DNA of 11,703 nucleotides from Lysobacteraceae bacterium (GCA_027483745.1 JAIXTZ010000259.1:1-11703), one strand, 5' to 3'. Counted from the stretch's first letter, positions 1 through 7,414 are shown. Made by a program: numbers and translations. The notes: generated by a model from the letters alone, not told the origin.

Positions 1-1094
1 CCGCCAGCGCGCGCGTCACCCGGGGGCACCACCAGCCCGGTCCGCTCGTGATGCACCAGTTCCGGGATGCCCGAGACCTGGGTGCTGACGACCGCACCGG
101 CGGTCGCCATCGCCTCCATCAGCGCCACCGGGATGCCGTCTTGGTTGCCCTCCGGCGTCGTCACGCTCGGCATCACGAAGACGGTGGCGTCGTTCAGCGC
201 TGCGCGCACGGCTTCCTGTGGCTTGGCGCCGACCAACGCCACGCGATCGACGACGTCTTCCGCGGCGATCTGCGCTTCGAGGGCGCGACGCTGCGGGCCT
301 TCGCCGATGACGGTGCAGCGGAAGCGGACACCACGGCGCTTCAGCAGGCCCAGCGCCGGGATCAGCGTGTCGAAGCCCTTGATCGGGTCGAGCCGGCCGA
401 CCGTGACGAGATGGTCGTCGGCGCGGGTATCGAGGTTCTCCGGGAGTTCGGCGAAATCGACGCCGCAGTGCACCACTTGCAGGCGCTCGCCGAGCTGCTC
501 GGCGCCCCAACGAGCGAGGTAGCGCACGTTGTAGCGGGAAATCGTCACGGCCAACGCGGCATCGGCAAGCTTCGGCGCGATCAGCTGGTCCTCGACGAAG
601 ATGTCGTGCGCGTGCGCGGTGAAAGAGAACGGCACGCCGGTGAGCTTGGACAACGCCCAGGCGACCGTGGACGGATAGGTCGCCCAATGCGCATGCAGCC
701 ACTGCGGGTCGAAGCGCCGGATGGCCGGCAGCGCGGCGAGGCCCCGCCACACGGCGACGGCGCTCTTGCCGAGGGCGGCAGGCTGCTTCCACAGGCCCAG
801 CAGCAGTTGCGCGGCGACGACGAGCACGGCGATGGGGTGGCGAAGCACCTCGAGGAACACGGTCGGCAGCTCAGCCAGCGGATGGCGCGGTCCGATGACC
901 CGGTTCATCAGGGCTTCGGCGCGCTTCTGCACCAGCGTCTCGGACGGGGGCTTCAGCGACAGGATGCGGACGTCGACGCCGCGCTCCACGAAACGCTCGA
1001 TCTCACGGACGATGAAGGTCTCCGACCAGCAGGGAAACAGGGAGACGAGGTACAGGACGCGGTCCGGCGTCGGCGCGGAACGACTCACGGTCAT
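1..1094 (-). CDS. GT4-family glycosyltransferase (GT-B fold), partial, C-terminus beyond window
   Basis: A retaining GT-B glycosyltransferase that probably adds one sugar of the EPS repeat unit to the lipid-linked intermediate at the inner face of the plasma membrane. 364 codons are present; the frame is open at the left edge, and about 40 C-terminal residues are probably missing. Visible motifs: WSETFI (23-28), typical of the WcaL/colanic-acid-type N-terminal domain; HAHWA (134-138); FTAHAHD (158-164); VGRLDPIKG (232-240); and PEGNQDGIPVALMEAMA (314-330), the donor-binding E-x7-E region with Asp in the first position. A hydrophobic patch (88-102) may contact the membrane. The ATG lies within an ATGA overlap with the stop of the upstream GT2 gene. 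A run of six C precedes it in place of a Shine-Dalgarno sequence, so translation probably depends on coupling. The donor and acceptor sugars cannot be read from the sequence. Confidence 0.93.
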   Translation of the reverse strand, partial: MTVSRSAPTPDRVLYLVSLFPCWSETFIVREIERFVERGVDVRILSLKPPSETLVQKRAEALMNRVIGPRHPLAELPTVFLEVLRHPIAVLVVAAQLLLGLWKQPAALGKSAVAVWRGLAALPAIRRFDPQWLHAHWATYPSTVAWALSKLTGVPFSFTAHAHDIFVEDQLIAPKLADAALAVTISRYNVRYLARWGAEQLGERLQVVHCGVDFAELPENLDTRADDHLVTVGRLDPIKGFDTLIPALGLLKRRGVRFRCTVIGEGPQRRALEAQIAAEDVVDRVALVGAKPQEAVRAALNDATVFVMPSVTTPEGNQDGIPVALMEAMATAGAVVSTQVSGIPELVHHERTGLVVPPGDARAG

Positions 1095-2254
1095 GGGGGG
1101 CTCGGGGGGATGACGGACGGCGTCGCGGCCCAGAGATGGGCATCGCGGCTGCAAAGGAAATCGATGAAGCCCAGCGCGGCGTAGGCATTCATCTCAAGGA
1201 AAGCGGACGCGAGCTTCACCGGCCACAGCGCACGCAGGGAGGGCCAACGCAGCCCGGCCAAGGCCATGGCGTAAGCCGCGCACTGCGCGGCGAAAAGCGC
1301 CGCCGGGACCACGCCCTCCCGCAACAGCGCGGCGTTCGCGACGAAAGCGCCCAGCAGGAACACGGGCGCAACCAGGCGCAGCAGCTTGTGGTGCACGAAA
1401 CGCCAAGCCAAGGGATGGCGACCGGGCAGCGCGATGTCCGGCCACCGGGCCAGAAGCTGCCAGTTTCCAGACAAGGTTCGGCGTTTCCGCGCGGATTCCA
1501 CCGCCGCGCTGCCCGAGGCCCGATCGAACGCCACGGCGGCGGGCTCGAAACCGATCCGCCCGCCGTTCGCCGCGATGCGCATCGGCACCCAGACATCATC
1601 CAACACCAAACCCGGCGGCGGCACCGGCATGCCGCTGCGGCGCACGGCGTAGAGCGCGCCGCTCACGCCCACCACCGAGCCGGTGGCGGCTTCCGCGCGA
1701 CGGATGGCGGTTTCGTACGTCCAGTAGGCATCGACGGCCTGGGCATATCCCTTCGCATCCTCGAGCCTGAGCTGCCCGCTGACCGCGGCCAGCTCGCCGC
1801 TGGCCAAGGCATCGCAGAGTGCCTGCACGCTGCCCGGCGCGAGGCGCTGGCGCACGTCGGTGAACAGCAGGACCTCGCCGCGCGCGCGGGCGATCGCCTC
1901 GGCGAGGCACGCCGTCTTGCCGCGGCGCACCGGCGCATCGATCACCGTCAAGCGATCCCCTGCACGTTCACGCAAGCGGGCCCCGGTGCCGTCGGTGGAG
2001 CCATCGGAGACCACGACGAGGTCCAGGCGATCCGCCGGATAGTCATGGGCCAGCACGCCGTCGATCTTGGCGTCGAGGTGCGCCATGCCGTTGTACACGG
2101 CCATGCACACCGTGACCTTCGGCTGCCAGTGGCGAGGCGTCGGATGCCTCGGACGCAGGCGCGCCCAAGCCAGCAACCACGCCGGATAGCCGACATAGGT
2201 CCAAGCCAGCATCAGCAGGCTGCCGACCAGCAGCGCCCACGCTGCGACGATCAC
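1091..2254 (-). CDS. Membrane glycosyltransferase, family 2 (GT-A fold)
   Basis: A processive-looking inverting glycosyltransferase of 387 residues, anchored in the inner membrane. It starts at a GTG preceded by GGGAG at 7 nt and overlaps the stop of the deacetylase gene by four bases (GTGA). One membrane segment lies at about 3-30. The GT-A domain follows: VTVCMAVYNG (47-56), DGSTDGT (84-90), a TDVR motif (132-135) where many relatives have the metal-binding DxD, LDDVWVPMR (218-226) holding the probable catalytic Asp pair, and RKRRTLSGNWQ (256-266), equivalent to the (Q/R)xxRW acceptor region. Two or three hydrophobic segments lie between about 293 and 367. In EPS loci this architecture belongs to enzymes that extend the lipid-linked repeat unit. 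The linkage and sugar are unknown. The Pro-rich tail (PPSPP) ends at the coupled start of the next gene. Confidence 0.93.
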   Translation of the reverse strand: MIVAAWALLVGSLLMLAWTYVGYPAWLLAWARLRPRHPTPRHWQPKVTVCMAVYNGMAHLDAKIDGVLAHDYPADRLDLVVVSDGSTDGTGARLRERAGDRLTVIDAPVRRGKTACLAEAIARARGEVLLFTDVRQRLAPGSVQALCDALASGELAAVSGQLRLEDAKGYAQAVDAYWTYETAIRRAEAATGSVVGVSGALYAVRRSGMPVPPPGLVLDDVWVPMRIAANGGRIGFEPAAVAFDRASGSAAVESARKRRTLSGNWQLLARWPDIALPGRHPLAWRFVHHKLLRLVAPVFLLGAFVANAALLREGVVPAALFAAQCAAYAMALAGLRWPSLRALWPVKLASAFLEMNAYAALGFIDFLCSRDAHLWAATPSVIPPSPP

Positions 2255-3033
2255 GCCGATGCTCCCAGCGCCCGTGCGCGCCAGCGCTCATAGCGCTCGT
2301 CACCCAACACCGCCTTTGCCGTGGCCAGCACGCGATGACGGAGGCGGAGGCGTCGTAGGCCGGCCGGTCCGTCCGTGGCCCAGGCGACGACGGTGTCGAC
2401 CGAATGGCCGGCGGTGACCGCCACCCGCGGCAGCGCTTGCGAGAAATCGCGTTCTCCGACCAGCCCGGGCGTCGAATCCAGCACGGCGCGGTAGCCGAGC
2501 GATCGCGCCAAGGGCACCAGCCCGCGCGGAACCCGCCCTCCCGGTGGCGCCAGCAGCGTCACCGGCTGGCCGATCCGCTGCTCGAGCTGATCCTTGGAAA
2601 CCCGGAGCTCTTCGCGCAGCGCGGGCGCGTCGAGATGCGTGAAGTAGGCATGCGTGTGGCCGTGCGACTGCAGGCTCATGCCGGCGGCTGCCATTTCGCG
2701 AAGATCGGCCCAACCCATGAATCCGGGACGGCCGATCCTGGACGGGGTGATGAAGAAGTCGGCCTTCAGCCCGCGCTCGGCCAGCAGCGGCAAGGCTTCG
2801 AGCGCATTGCTGGCGTCGCCGTCGTCGAACGTCAGCCAGACCGGTCGCGGCGAGCTCGCATCGTCGAGCAAGTCGCGCGCGGCGCCGAGGGTGCAACCGA
2901 GGGTCCGGAGCGCGTCCAGCATCGCGGCGAAACGCGGGGCATCGACGGTGTAGTGCCCGTCCGCCGCGTAGCCGACGGCGCGGGAGCGCGCGCCATCGAT
3001 GCCGTGGAACATCAGGACGAGCGCCGGAGGCAT
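2251..3033 (-). CDS. NodB-domain polysaccharide deacetylase (CE4)
   Basis: A metal-dependent carbohydrate esterase that removes N- or O-acetyl groups from polysaccharide or a lipid-linked intermediate; 260 residues. CE4 motifs in order: FHGI (9-12); TFDDGD (68-73) with catalytic base Asp70 and metal ligand Asp71; SHGHTH (123-128) supplying His124 and His128; APPGG (162-166), the motif-3 loop in its PPGG variant; and LPRVAV (201-206). The ATG is chosen because it forms a TGATG overlap with the barrel gene and falls just before the conserved FHGI. The frame stays open further upstream, but that part overlaps the barrel gene and does not look like a protein. There is no signal peptide or membrane segment, so the enzyme may act in the cytoplasm, which is unusual for a polysaccharide deacetylase. 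The locus suggests it modifies the EPS made here. Confidence 0.92.
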   Translation of the reverse strand: MPPALVLMFHGIDGARSRAVGYAADGHYTVDAPRFAAMLDALRTLGCTLGAARDLLDDASSPRPVWLTFDDGDASNALEALPLLAERGLKADFFITPSRIGRPGFMGWADLREMAAAGMSLQSHGHTHAYFTHLDAPALREELRVSKDQLEQRIGQPVTLLAPPGGRVPRGLVPLARSLGYRAVLDSTPGLVGERDFSQALPRVAVTAGHSVDTVVAWATDGPAGLRRLRLRHRVLATAKAVLGDERYERWRARALGASA

Positions 3034-4355
3034 CACCGCACCAAGTTGAACGTGAACAGCACGCGGTTGTCGTCGAACACTTGCTGCGCCTCCGAGCTGC
3101 TGCGTTCGCCATGGCTCAGCTCGAGGCTCATGCCGGTGCGCCGGGAGGTCTGCCAGTTGGCCACGAGCGCGACGCGCGAATCCCGGTCGCGGCGATCGAG
3201 CGTCCCGAATCGCCGCCACTCCACGCCGGCTTGGGCACCCAGCGAGAACGTCGCCCGCACCTGGCGGTTTGCCGACACGCTGAAGCCGCGGATGGTCTGG
3301 TCCAAGCCGGTCGCACGCAGGTACTCCTGGCGACGCCACCGTCCGTCGATGCGGACGTAGGACGCCTCGGAGCGATGGGCGAGGCCGAGGCGCGCGCCCG
3401 TCTCCTCGAAAAGGTCCGACGAGAGCGTGGTGTCGCGGAGCACGGCGCGGCCGATGGGCAGCGCGTAGTCGGCCGCGCGGGGCGCCCCATCGAGGAGGTC
3501 CTGGACGCTGTCGCCGAAGCCGCGCTGCAGGTCCGCCTCGAGGCGGGTGATGTCGGTCAGGCTGTACGCCATGCGAACGCGCGCCAGGGGCGACGATGAC
3601 TTCCGCGCAAAACCGGCCACCACGTCATCGAAACGCACCTGGCTGTAGCCGAGGTCCGTGCTCCACTCGCCCCGGGCCCCGGTTCGGGCATAGCGGACGA
3701 AGGCATTGTCGCGGCGATAGTCGGGCGCGATCCCCGAACGATCGAAGCGGGCGTCGACGCTCTCGAGCTCGGCCGAGAGGGCCGACAGCGGATTGCGCTG
3801 GTGCAACAGCCGCACCGCCGATGCGAGGCGCTGGCCGTCGAACTCCGGCGTCCGCTCGCTGCCCGTATCCATGTAGCGCAGCTCGCCGAGGAGCCGGGTG
3901 TTGGTGGCGGGGCGCAGCGCCAGCGTCGGCCCGGTCACGAGGACGTTCGTCCGCTGGCGGTTGTCCGGCGAGTCGACTTCAAACGGATTGACCGGCTGGT
4001 CGGTGACCACGGCCTGGAGCGCCCAGGACAGGCGCTCCGGCGCCAACACCCAGCGCCCGTCGAGTCCCACCTGCTGGAGAAGCTCGCTGTCGAAGCGGTT
4101 CTTCCGGTAGTCGCGATACGTGGCGCTGCCGGCCGCCTCGAACTCCCCGCGTGCCCCTTGCGAGAGATAGGCGAAGGCCAGCGTAGGCGCGACCACCGTG
4201 TCCGAGACCGCGACGGGGCGACGCGCCATGTTGTCGCTGTGCTCGATGCTGAGCCCGAGGCGCCAATCCAGGCCCTCCGCCGGCACCTGGGCATGAACCC
4301 CGGCCGCCGCGGCGATGCTCGCGACGCCGAGTGCGCTTCGTAGGACCGTGCTCAT
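3033..4355 (-). CDS. Outer-membrane beta-barrel protein, EpsL-like, EPS-associated
   Basis: A predicted outer-membrane protein of 440 residues. A signal peptide (1-22, MSTVLRSALG to GVHA, then Q) is followed by a mature part with no long hydrophobic helix and many alternating amphipathic stretches such as RMAYSLTDITRLEADLQRGF and RTGMSLELSHG, as in large beta-barrels. The last strand (NRVLFTFNLVR) resembles a barrel-insertion signal, although it ends in Arg instead of the usual Phe. Position between the export/chain-length genes and the modification genes, together with size, matches the EpsL-type barrel proteins of methanolan-like and exosortase-associated EPS operons. Inferred role: the outer-membrane pore or porin partner that the short export protein lacks. 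AAGG lies 9 nt before the ATG, and one base separates that ATG from the preceding stop (TGA-C-ATG). The EpsL assignment is by pattern and context only. Confidence 0.8.
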   Translation of the reverse strand: MSTVLRSALGVASIAAAAGVHAQVPAEGLDWRLGLSIEHSDNMARRPVAVSDTVVAPTLAFAYLSQGARGEFEAAGSATYRDYRKNRFDSELLQQVGLDGRWVLAPERLSWALQAVVTDQPVNPFEVDSPDNRQRTNVLVTGPTLALRPATNTRLLGELRYMDTGSERTPEFDGQRLASAVRLLHQRNPLSALSAELESVDARFDRSGIAPDYRRDNAFVRYARTGARGEWSTDLGYSQVRFDDVVAGFARKSSSPLARVRMAYSLTDITRLEADLQRGFGDSVQDLLDGAPRAADYALPIGRAVLRDTTLSSDLFEETGARLGLAHRSEASYVRIDGRWRRQEYLRATGLDQTIRGFSVSANRQVRATFSLGAQAGVEWRRFGTLDRRDRDSRVALVANWQTSRRTGMSLELSHGERSSSEAQQVFDDNRVLFTFNLVR

Positions 4356-4356
4356 G

Positions 4357-5076
4357 TCAGGGCACCTTGTTGAAGACGACGCCGGCGAGGCGACTGGGAT
4401 CGAAGACGACGCTGGCTTCGCTCACCGCCGCCGCGGTGTCGCGTCCGTAACCCGCGACCAACACGGCGAGATCGGCGATATCCGAGGCGATGCGCGCATC
4501 CGGCGCACTACTGACGGCGGCCGCATCGAGCACCACGGTGACGCGCTCACCAGCGTTGCGCAGATCTTCGATGGCCTTGCGCATGCGCGCCGAAGCGAGG
4601 AGCTCGCCGGACGCCTCGCGGCGCTCGCCGGCCGGCACCAGCAGAAGGCGCGGCAAGGCCGTCGGATAAACCACGTCGCGCAGGTCGTCGACGCGTCCCT
4701 CCAGCAGATCGACCAGGCCGCCGCGATCGGCGGCCACGCCGAGCCGCTCGTGCAGGACGGGCGCGCGCAGGTTGCCGTCGACAAGGATGGCGACGCGGCT
4801 CTCGTCGAGCGCGATCGCCGCGGCGAGATTGGTGGCGACGAAGCTGCCGCCGCTGCCGCGACGGACCGGGGCCACGAGAATCACCAGCCCCTCCGCCCGG
4901 GAGCGGGACAGCAGCTGGGTACGGAGGTCGCGAAACGCGTCGGCTGGCCGCGGATCGCCCATGTCGTGGCCGACCAGACGGCGAGCCTGCCGTTGCGCGA
5001 GGTTGAAAGGCGACGGGACAGCCTTGTCGGCCAACAGCGCGGGCAGCGTGCCGCGTTCGGTGGTCAGCGCGTTCAT
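4357..5076 (-). CDS. CpsD/CapB-like P-loop ATPase homologue with degenerate nucleotide-binding motifs
   Basis: A 239-residue cytoplasmic homologue of the BY-kinase/ATPase partner of chain-length proteins. The family signature PADAFRDLRTQLL (44-56) corresponds to EAFRxLRTN, and the Rossmann-like P-loop fold is followed throughout. The nucleotide-binding motifs are altered. Walker A reads VAPVRRGSGGS (68-78), with Gly where the P-loop Lys belongs. Walker A' reads ILVDGNLR (97-104), where relatives have IDADLR. Walker B reads VVLDAAAV (181-188), lacking the usual Pro-Pro. The protein ends at GVVFNKVP with no C-terminal Tyr cluster, so autophosphorylation of the usual kind is unlikely. The ATG sits in a TGATG overlap with the chain-length gene and has GGGAG upstream; an upstream in-frame start exists but lies inside the chain-length gene. 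Probable role: a structural or regulatory partner of the chain-length protein. Confidence 0.88.
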   Translation of the reverse strand: MNALTTERGTLPALLADKAVPSPFNLAQRQARRLVGHDMGDPRPADAFRDLRTQLLSRSRAEGLVILVAPVRRGSGGSFVATNLAAAIALDESRVAILVDGNLRAPVLHERLGVAADRGGLVDLLEGRVDDLRDVVYPTALPRLLLVPAGERREASGELLASARMRKAIEDLRNAGERVTVVLDAAAVSSAPDARIASDIADLAVLVAGYGRDTAAAVSEASVVFDPSRLAGVVFNKVP

Positions 5077-6629
5077 CAGGCGAAGCTCCCTTTCTGGATG
5101 GCCACCGCGAAGTAGATGGCGAGACAGACGAGGACCGTTCCACCGCCCAACGCCCATTGCAGGGTGTCGCGCCGGCGGTCGGCCGCGGTGCGGAACTCCG
5201 GGATGCTGACGAGCACCGGCAGGGGCTGCTGGTTGGCCAAGGCCATGGCACTGCGCGGACGCGGGTCGTAGAACAGGTAGAGGCCGAGCAGGCCCAGCGG
5301 CGCGAGCACGCCGAGCGCCAGCCCCGCCAGAGCGAAATGCATGAGGCGCAGGCCGCTGGGCTGCAGCGGCAGCGCCGCCGGCTCCTGGACGCGGAAGGTG
5401 AGGCCGCGCTTCTCGGCATCGAGATTCATCGACACCCGGGCATTCTCGCGGCGGCGCAGCAGGTCCTGGTAGATGTCGCGATTGACCTCGTAATCGCGGG
5501 TCAGCTCCGCGAGGTCGGCCTCGGAATCGGCCACCCGACGCCCGCGCTCGAGCTCCTGCTTCAACAGCGCCTCGTTCTCGGTGATGCGTGCCGCCAAGCC
5601 CGCCGCGTCGCTGCGGGCCCGCGCGAGGTCGGAGCGCAGCTCTTGGTACAGCGGATTGCGCATCGCCGCGGCCTCGTCGCGCACCCCGTTCCGCTCGCTG
5701 GCGCGGGCGTCGACGATGGCGTCCTGCAGGTCGTCGATCTGATGGCGAAGGCGGACGACGTCCGGATACTCGTCGGTGTACTCGAGGCGTAGGCGATCGA
5801 GCTGGCCCTGCAGCTCGGCAAGGCGGATCTGCATCTCGCCCGAGCGGGTGCGCGCACCGCTCACCTCCGCCTCGCCGCTGAGCTGGCCCTGCAGCGACGA
5901 CTCGCGCATGCGCAATTCCGACAGCGCGGTTCGCGCCTCCTCGATGCCGGTGCGCAGCCCGGCGATGCGGGTGCGCACATCCGTGTCACTGCCCGGCGCG
6001 GCATCCTGGTTGTCCGCGCGGAACGCCTTCAGGCGGTCTTCGGCGTCGGTGAGCTTGGCGTGGTACTCGCGGACCTGCGAATCGATGAACTCGTAGGCCT
6101 CTCGGCTCTCCCGCTCCTTCGCGGCCAGGCTCTCGGCCATGAACAGCTCGGCGAATCGCTGCGCGACCTGGAACGCGCGCTCCGGCTCCTTGTCCGTATA
6201 GCTGATCTCGATCAGGTTCGCCCCGGGGCTGGAGACGCGGGTCCGCTGCTTGATCTGCTCGGCGGCACGCTCGCGGGCGATCGGGTCCTCGAGCTCAGCG
6301 GTCCAGCCGCCGGCGGCGAGGATCTCGGCCATCACCTTGCGGCTGAAGATCACCTCGCGAGCGATGCGGGCACGGTCGGCCACGCCGGTGGGCACCGCGC
6401 GTCCTTCCATCAGCGGCGTGATGATGTTCGCCTCGCCGGCGAGGATGGTCGTTTCCGAGACGTACTTCTTCGGCACCAGCAGCCCAACCAGAAGGGCGAG
6501 GAGCGCGAAGGCCGCGAAGCCGAGGCAGAGGCCGAATACCCGGCGGCGCAGTTCCGCCACGAGCACCGGGAGGAGCTGCAGCCATTCGGGCTGCCGCGAC
6601 GGGCCTTCGAGGAGCATGGGCTGGCTCAC
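5076..6629 (-). CDS. Polysaccharide chain-length determinant / co-polymerase (Wzz-GNVR type, three membrane segments)
   Basis: A 517-residue inner-membrane protein that sets polymer length and links polymerisation to export. Order: cytoplasmic N-terminus; membrane segment 1 (33-52) followed by VPKKYVSETTIL, the start of the Wzz domain; a long periplasmic coiled-coil region (about 175-310 and 325-395); the GNVR element (DYEVNRDIYQDLLRRRENA, 379-397); a Pro-rich PAALPLQPSGL (417-427) before membrane segment 2 (428-453); a short loop; and membrane segment 3 (493-511). The extra third segment, the length and the lack of a fused kinase match chain-length proteins of exosortase/PEP-CTERM-type and EpsF-type EPS loci. 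The start is GTG at 6629, with GGAG 8 nt upstream and a GTGA overlap with the export gene. An ATG four codons later (6617) is the alternative. The frame stays open far upstream, but that stretch is a shadow of the export gene. Confidence 0.93.
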   Translation of the reverse strand: MSQPMLLEGPSRQPEWLQLLPVLVAELRRRVFGLCLGFAAFALLALLVGLLVPKKYVSETTILAGEANIITPLMEGRAVPTGVADRARIAREVIFSRKVMAEILAAGGWTAELEDPIARERAAEQIKQRTRVSSPGANLIEISYTDKEPERAFQVAQRFAELFMAESLAAKERESREAYEFIDSQVREYHAKLTDAEDRLKAFRADNQDAAPGSDTDVRTRIAGLRTGIEEARTALSELRMRESSLQGQLSGEAEVSGARTRSGEMQIRLAELQGQLDRLRLEYTDEYPDVVRLRHQIDDLQDAIVDARASERNGVRDEAAAMRNPLYQELRSDLARARSDAAGLAARITENEALLKQELERGRRVADSEADLAELTRDYEVNRDIYQDLLRRRENARVSMNLDAEKRGLTFRVQEPAALPLQPSGLRLMHFALAGLALGVLAPLGLLGLYLFYDPRPRSAMALANQQPLPVLVSIPEFRTAADRRRDTLQWALGGGTVLVCLAIYFAVAIQKGSFA

Positions 6630-7276
6630 AGTGCGCGCTCCGGCACGGTGATGACGTCGCCGGGAAGCACGTCGACGTTGGACTCCAGCTTTCCACCTTC
6701 GAGGATATCGCCGAGGCGCAGGTCGCGCGTTTCGACGGCCCCGTTGCCGGCGCGCCGGTGGAGGCGGGAGCGGTTGGCGGCGGCAAAGTCGTTGACGCCG
6801 CCGGCCTGCAGAACCGCGTCCAGCACCGTCATCCCCTGCCGGTAGGGCACGGAGACCGGCTGGCGCACCGCACCCGTGACCCGGACGCGTGAAATGAACT
6901 CGTGGCTGCGCAGGTCCACGAGGATCACGGCAACCTTCGGATCGCGCACATAGGCCGCCAGCTGCGTTTCGATGTCGGCAGCCACCTCCTGGGGCGCCCG
7001 CCCTCCTGCCATCACATCGCCGATCAGCGGGACGGAAATGCGTCCGTCGGGCCGCACGGGCACCGTGACGCTGAGCTCGGGATTGCGCCATACCGAGACC
7101 TGAAGGCGGTCATCGACGCCAATCCGATACAGCGCGGAAAACTCACCGGAGGGCGCCTCGGTCCGAACGGAGGGAACCTCGGGCGCGGGGTTTGCGCCGT
7201 CGTTCTGCGCCATCACCAGCGACGCCGAGAGAAACACGGCAACCGCGGCGAAGGTCTTGGTGGCGTTCATCAGCAT
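6626..7276 (-). CDS. Polysaccharide export protein (Wza/GumB family, short OPX form)
   Basis: A periplasmic/outer-membrane export component of 216 residues and the first gene of the minus-strand operon. The signal peptide spans 1-23 (cleavage after VMA, before QN). There is no lipobox cysteine, so unlike E. coli Wza it does not look like a lipoprotein. The poly-export domain covers YRIGVDDRLQVSVW (50-63) and VRPDGRISVPLIGDV (74-88). One SLBB domain follows (about 128-185, VTGAVRQPVSVP and GMTVLDAVLQAGG), then the closing motif DVLPGDVITVPE (202-213). The chain stops there, so the C-terminal amphipathic helix that forms the Wza outer-membrane pore is absent. Length is close to GumB and the exosortase-associated export proteins. 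ATG 7276 has AGGG 6 nt and AAGGAG 11 nt upstream; a second ATG at 7270 is possible. The beta-barrel gene in the same operon may supply the outer-membrane passage. Confidence 0.94.
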   Translation of the reverse strand: MLMNATKTFAAVAVFLSASLVMAQNDGANPAPEVPSVRTEAPSGEFSALYRIGVDDRLQVSVWRNPELSVTVPVRPDGRISVPLIGDVMAGGRAPQEVAADIETQLAAYVRDPKVAVILVDLRSHEFISRVRVTGAVRQPVSVPYRQGMTVLDAVLQAGGVNDFAAANRSRLHRRAGNGAVETRDLRLGDILEGGKLESNVDVLPGDVITVPERAL

Positions 7277-7301
7277 GGGATGCCCTGCTCCTTGGGCGTC
7301 C

Positions 7302-7310
7302 GGGGGGCAA
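7302..7310 (-). promoter_or_regulatory. TTGCCCCCC leader motif upstream of the export gene
   Basis: Read on the minus strand this is TTGCCCCCC, ending 25 nt before the export-gene ATG. The same nine bases occur 21 nt before the start of the sugar-transferase gene. Its function is unknown. C runs of six also occur inside genes here, so the match may be chance. Confidence 0.25.
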
Positions 7311-7354
7311 CAGGACTGCTTCCGGGCGCACGATCGTGTTGTGGGGGTGAGGTG

Positions 7355-7360
7355 ATGATA
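7355..7360 (-). promoter_or_regulatory. Candidate -10 hexamer (TATCAT) for the minus-strand EPS operon
   Basis: On the minus strand the sequence reads TATCAT (5 of 6 matches to TATAAT), which would start transcription near 7348, about 70 nt before the export-gene start. No good -35 hexamer is present at 16-18 bp. That fits an activator-dependent promoter, and a CRP/Clp-like palindrome lies just upstream. The hexamer overlaps an alternative plus-strand ATG of the J-domain gene. Confidence 0.4.
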
Positions 7361-7379
7361 CGCTGCTTCGCGCTCATTC

Positions 7380-7395
7380 TGAGATTCGCATCACA
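7380..7395. promoter_or_regulatory. CRP/Clp-like palindrome, TGAGA-N6-TCACA (site 1)
   Basis: The half-sites TGAGA and TCACA are separated by six bases (TTCGCA). This differs from the TGTGA-N6-TCACA consensus of CRP, Vfr and Clp at one position. It lies in the divergent region between the export operon and the J-domain gene. Its centre (7387.5) is about 40 bp upstream of the start predicted from the TATCAT hexamer, close to but about 2 bp short of the classic class II activator position (-41.5). The same half-sites occur at 9604-9619. In Xanthomonas, Clp is a CRP homologue that activates EPS genes and is inhibited by cyclic di-GMP; a role here is inference. Confidence 0.55.
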
Positions 7396-7414
7396 GTTTT
7401 TTACCGACGCCGTC

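Noticed and set aside
48..1184. Long plus-strand reading frames antisense to the glycosyltransferase genes
   Set aside because: They are His/Arg/Gln-rich shadow frames of the GC-rich minus-strand genes; the minus-strand frames contain clear glycosyltransferase motifs.
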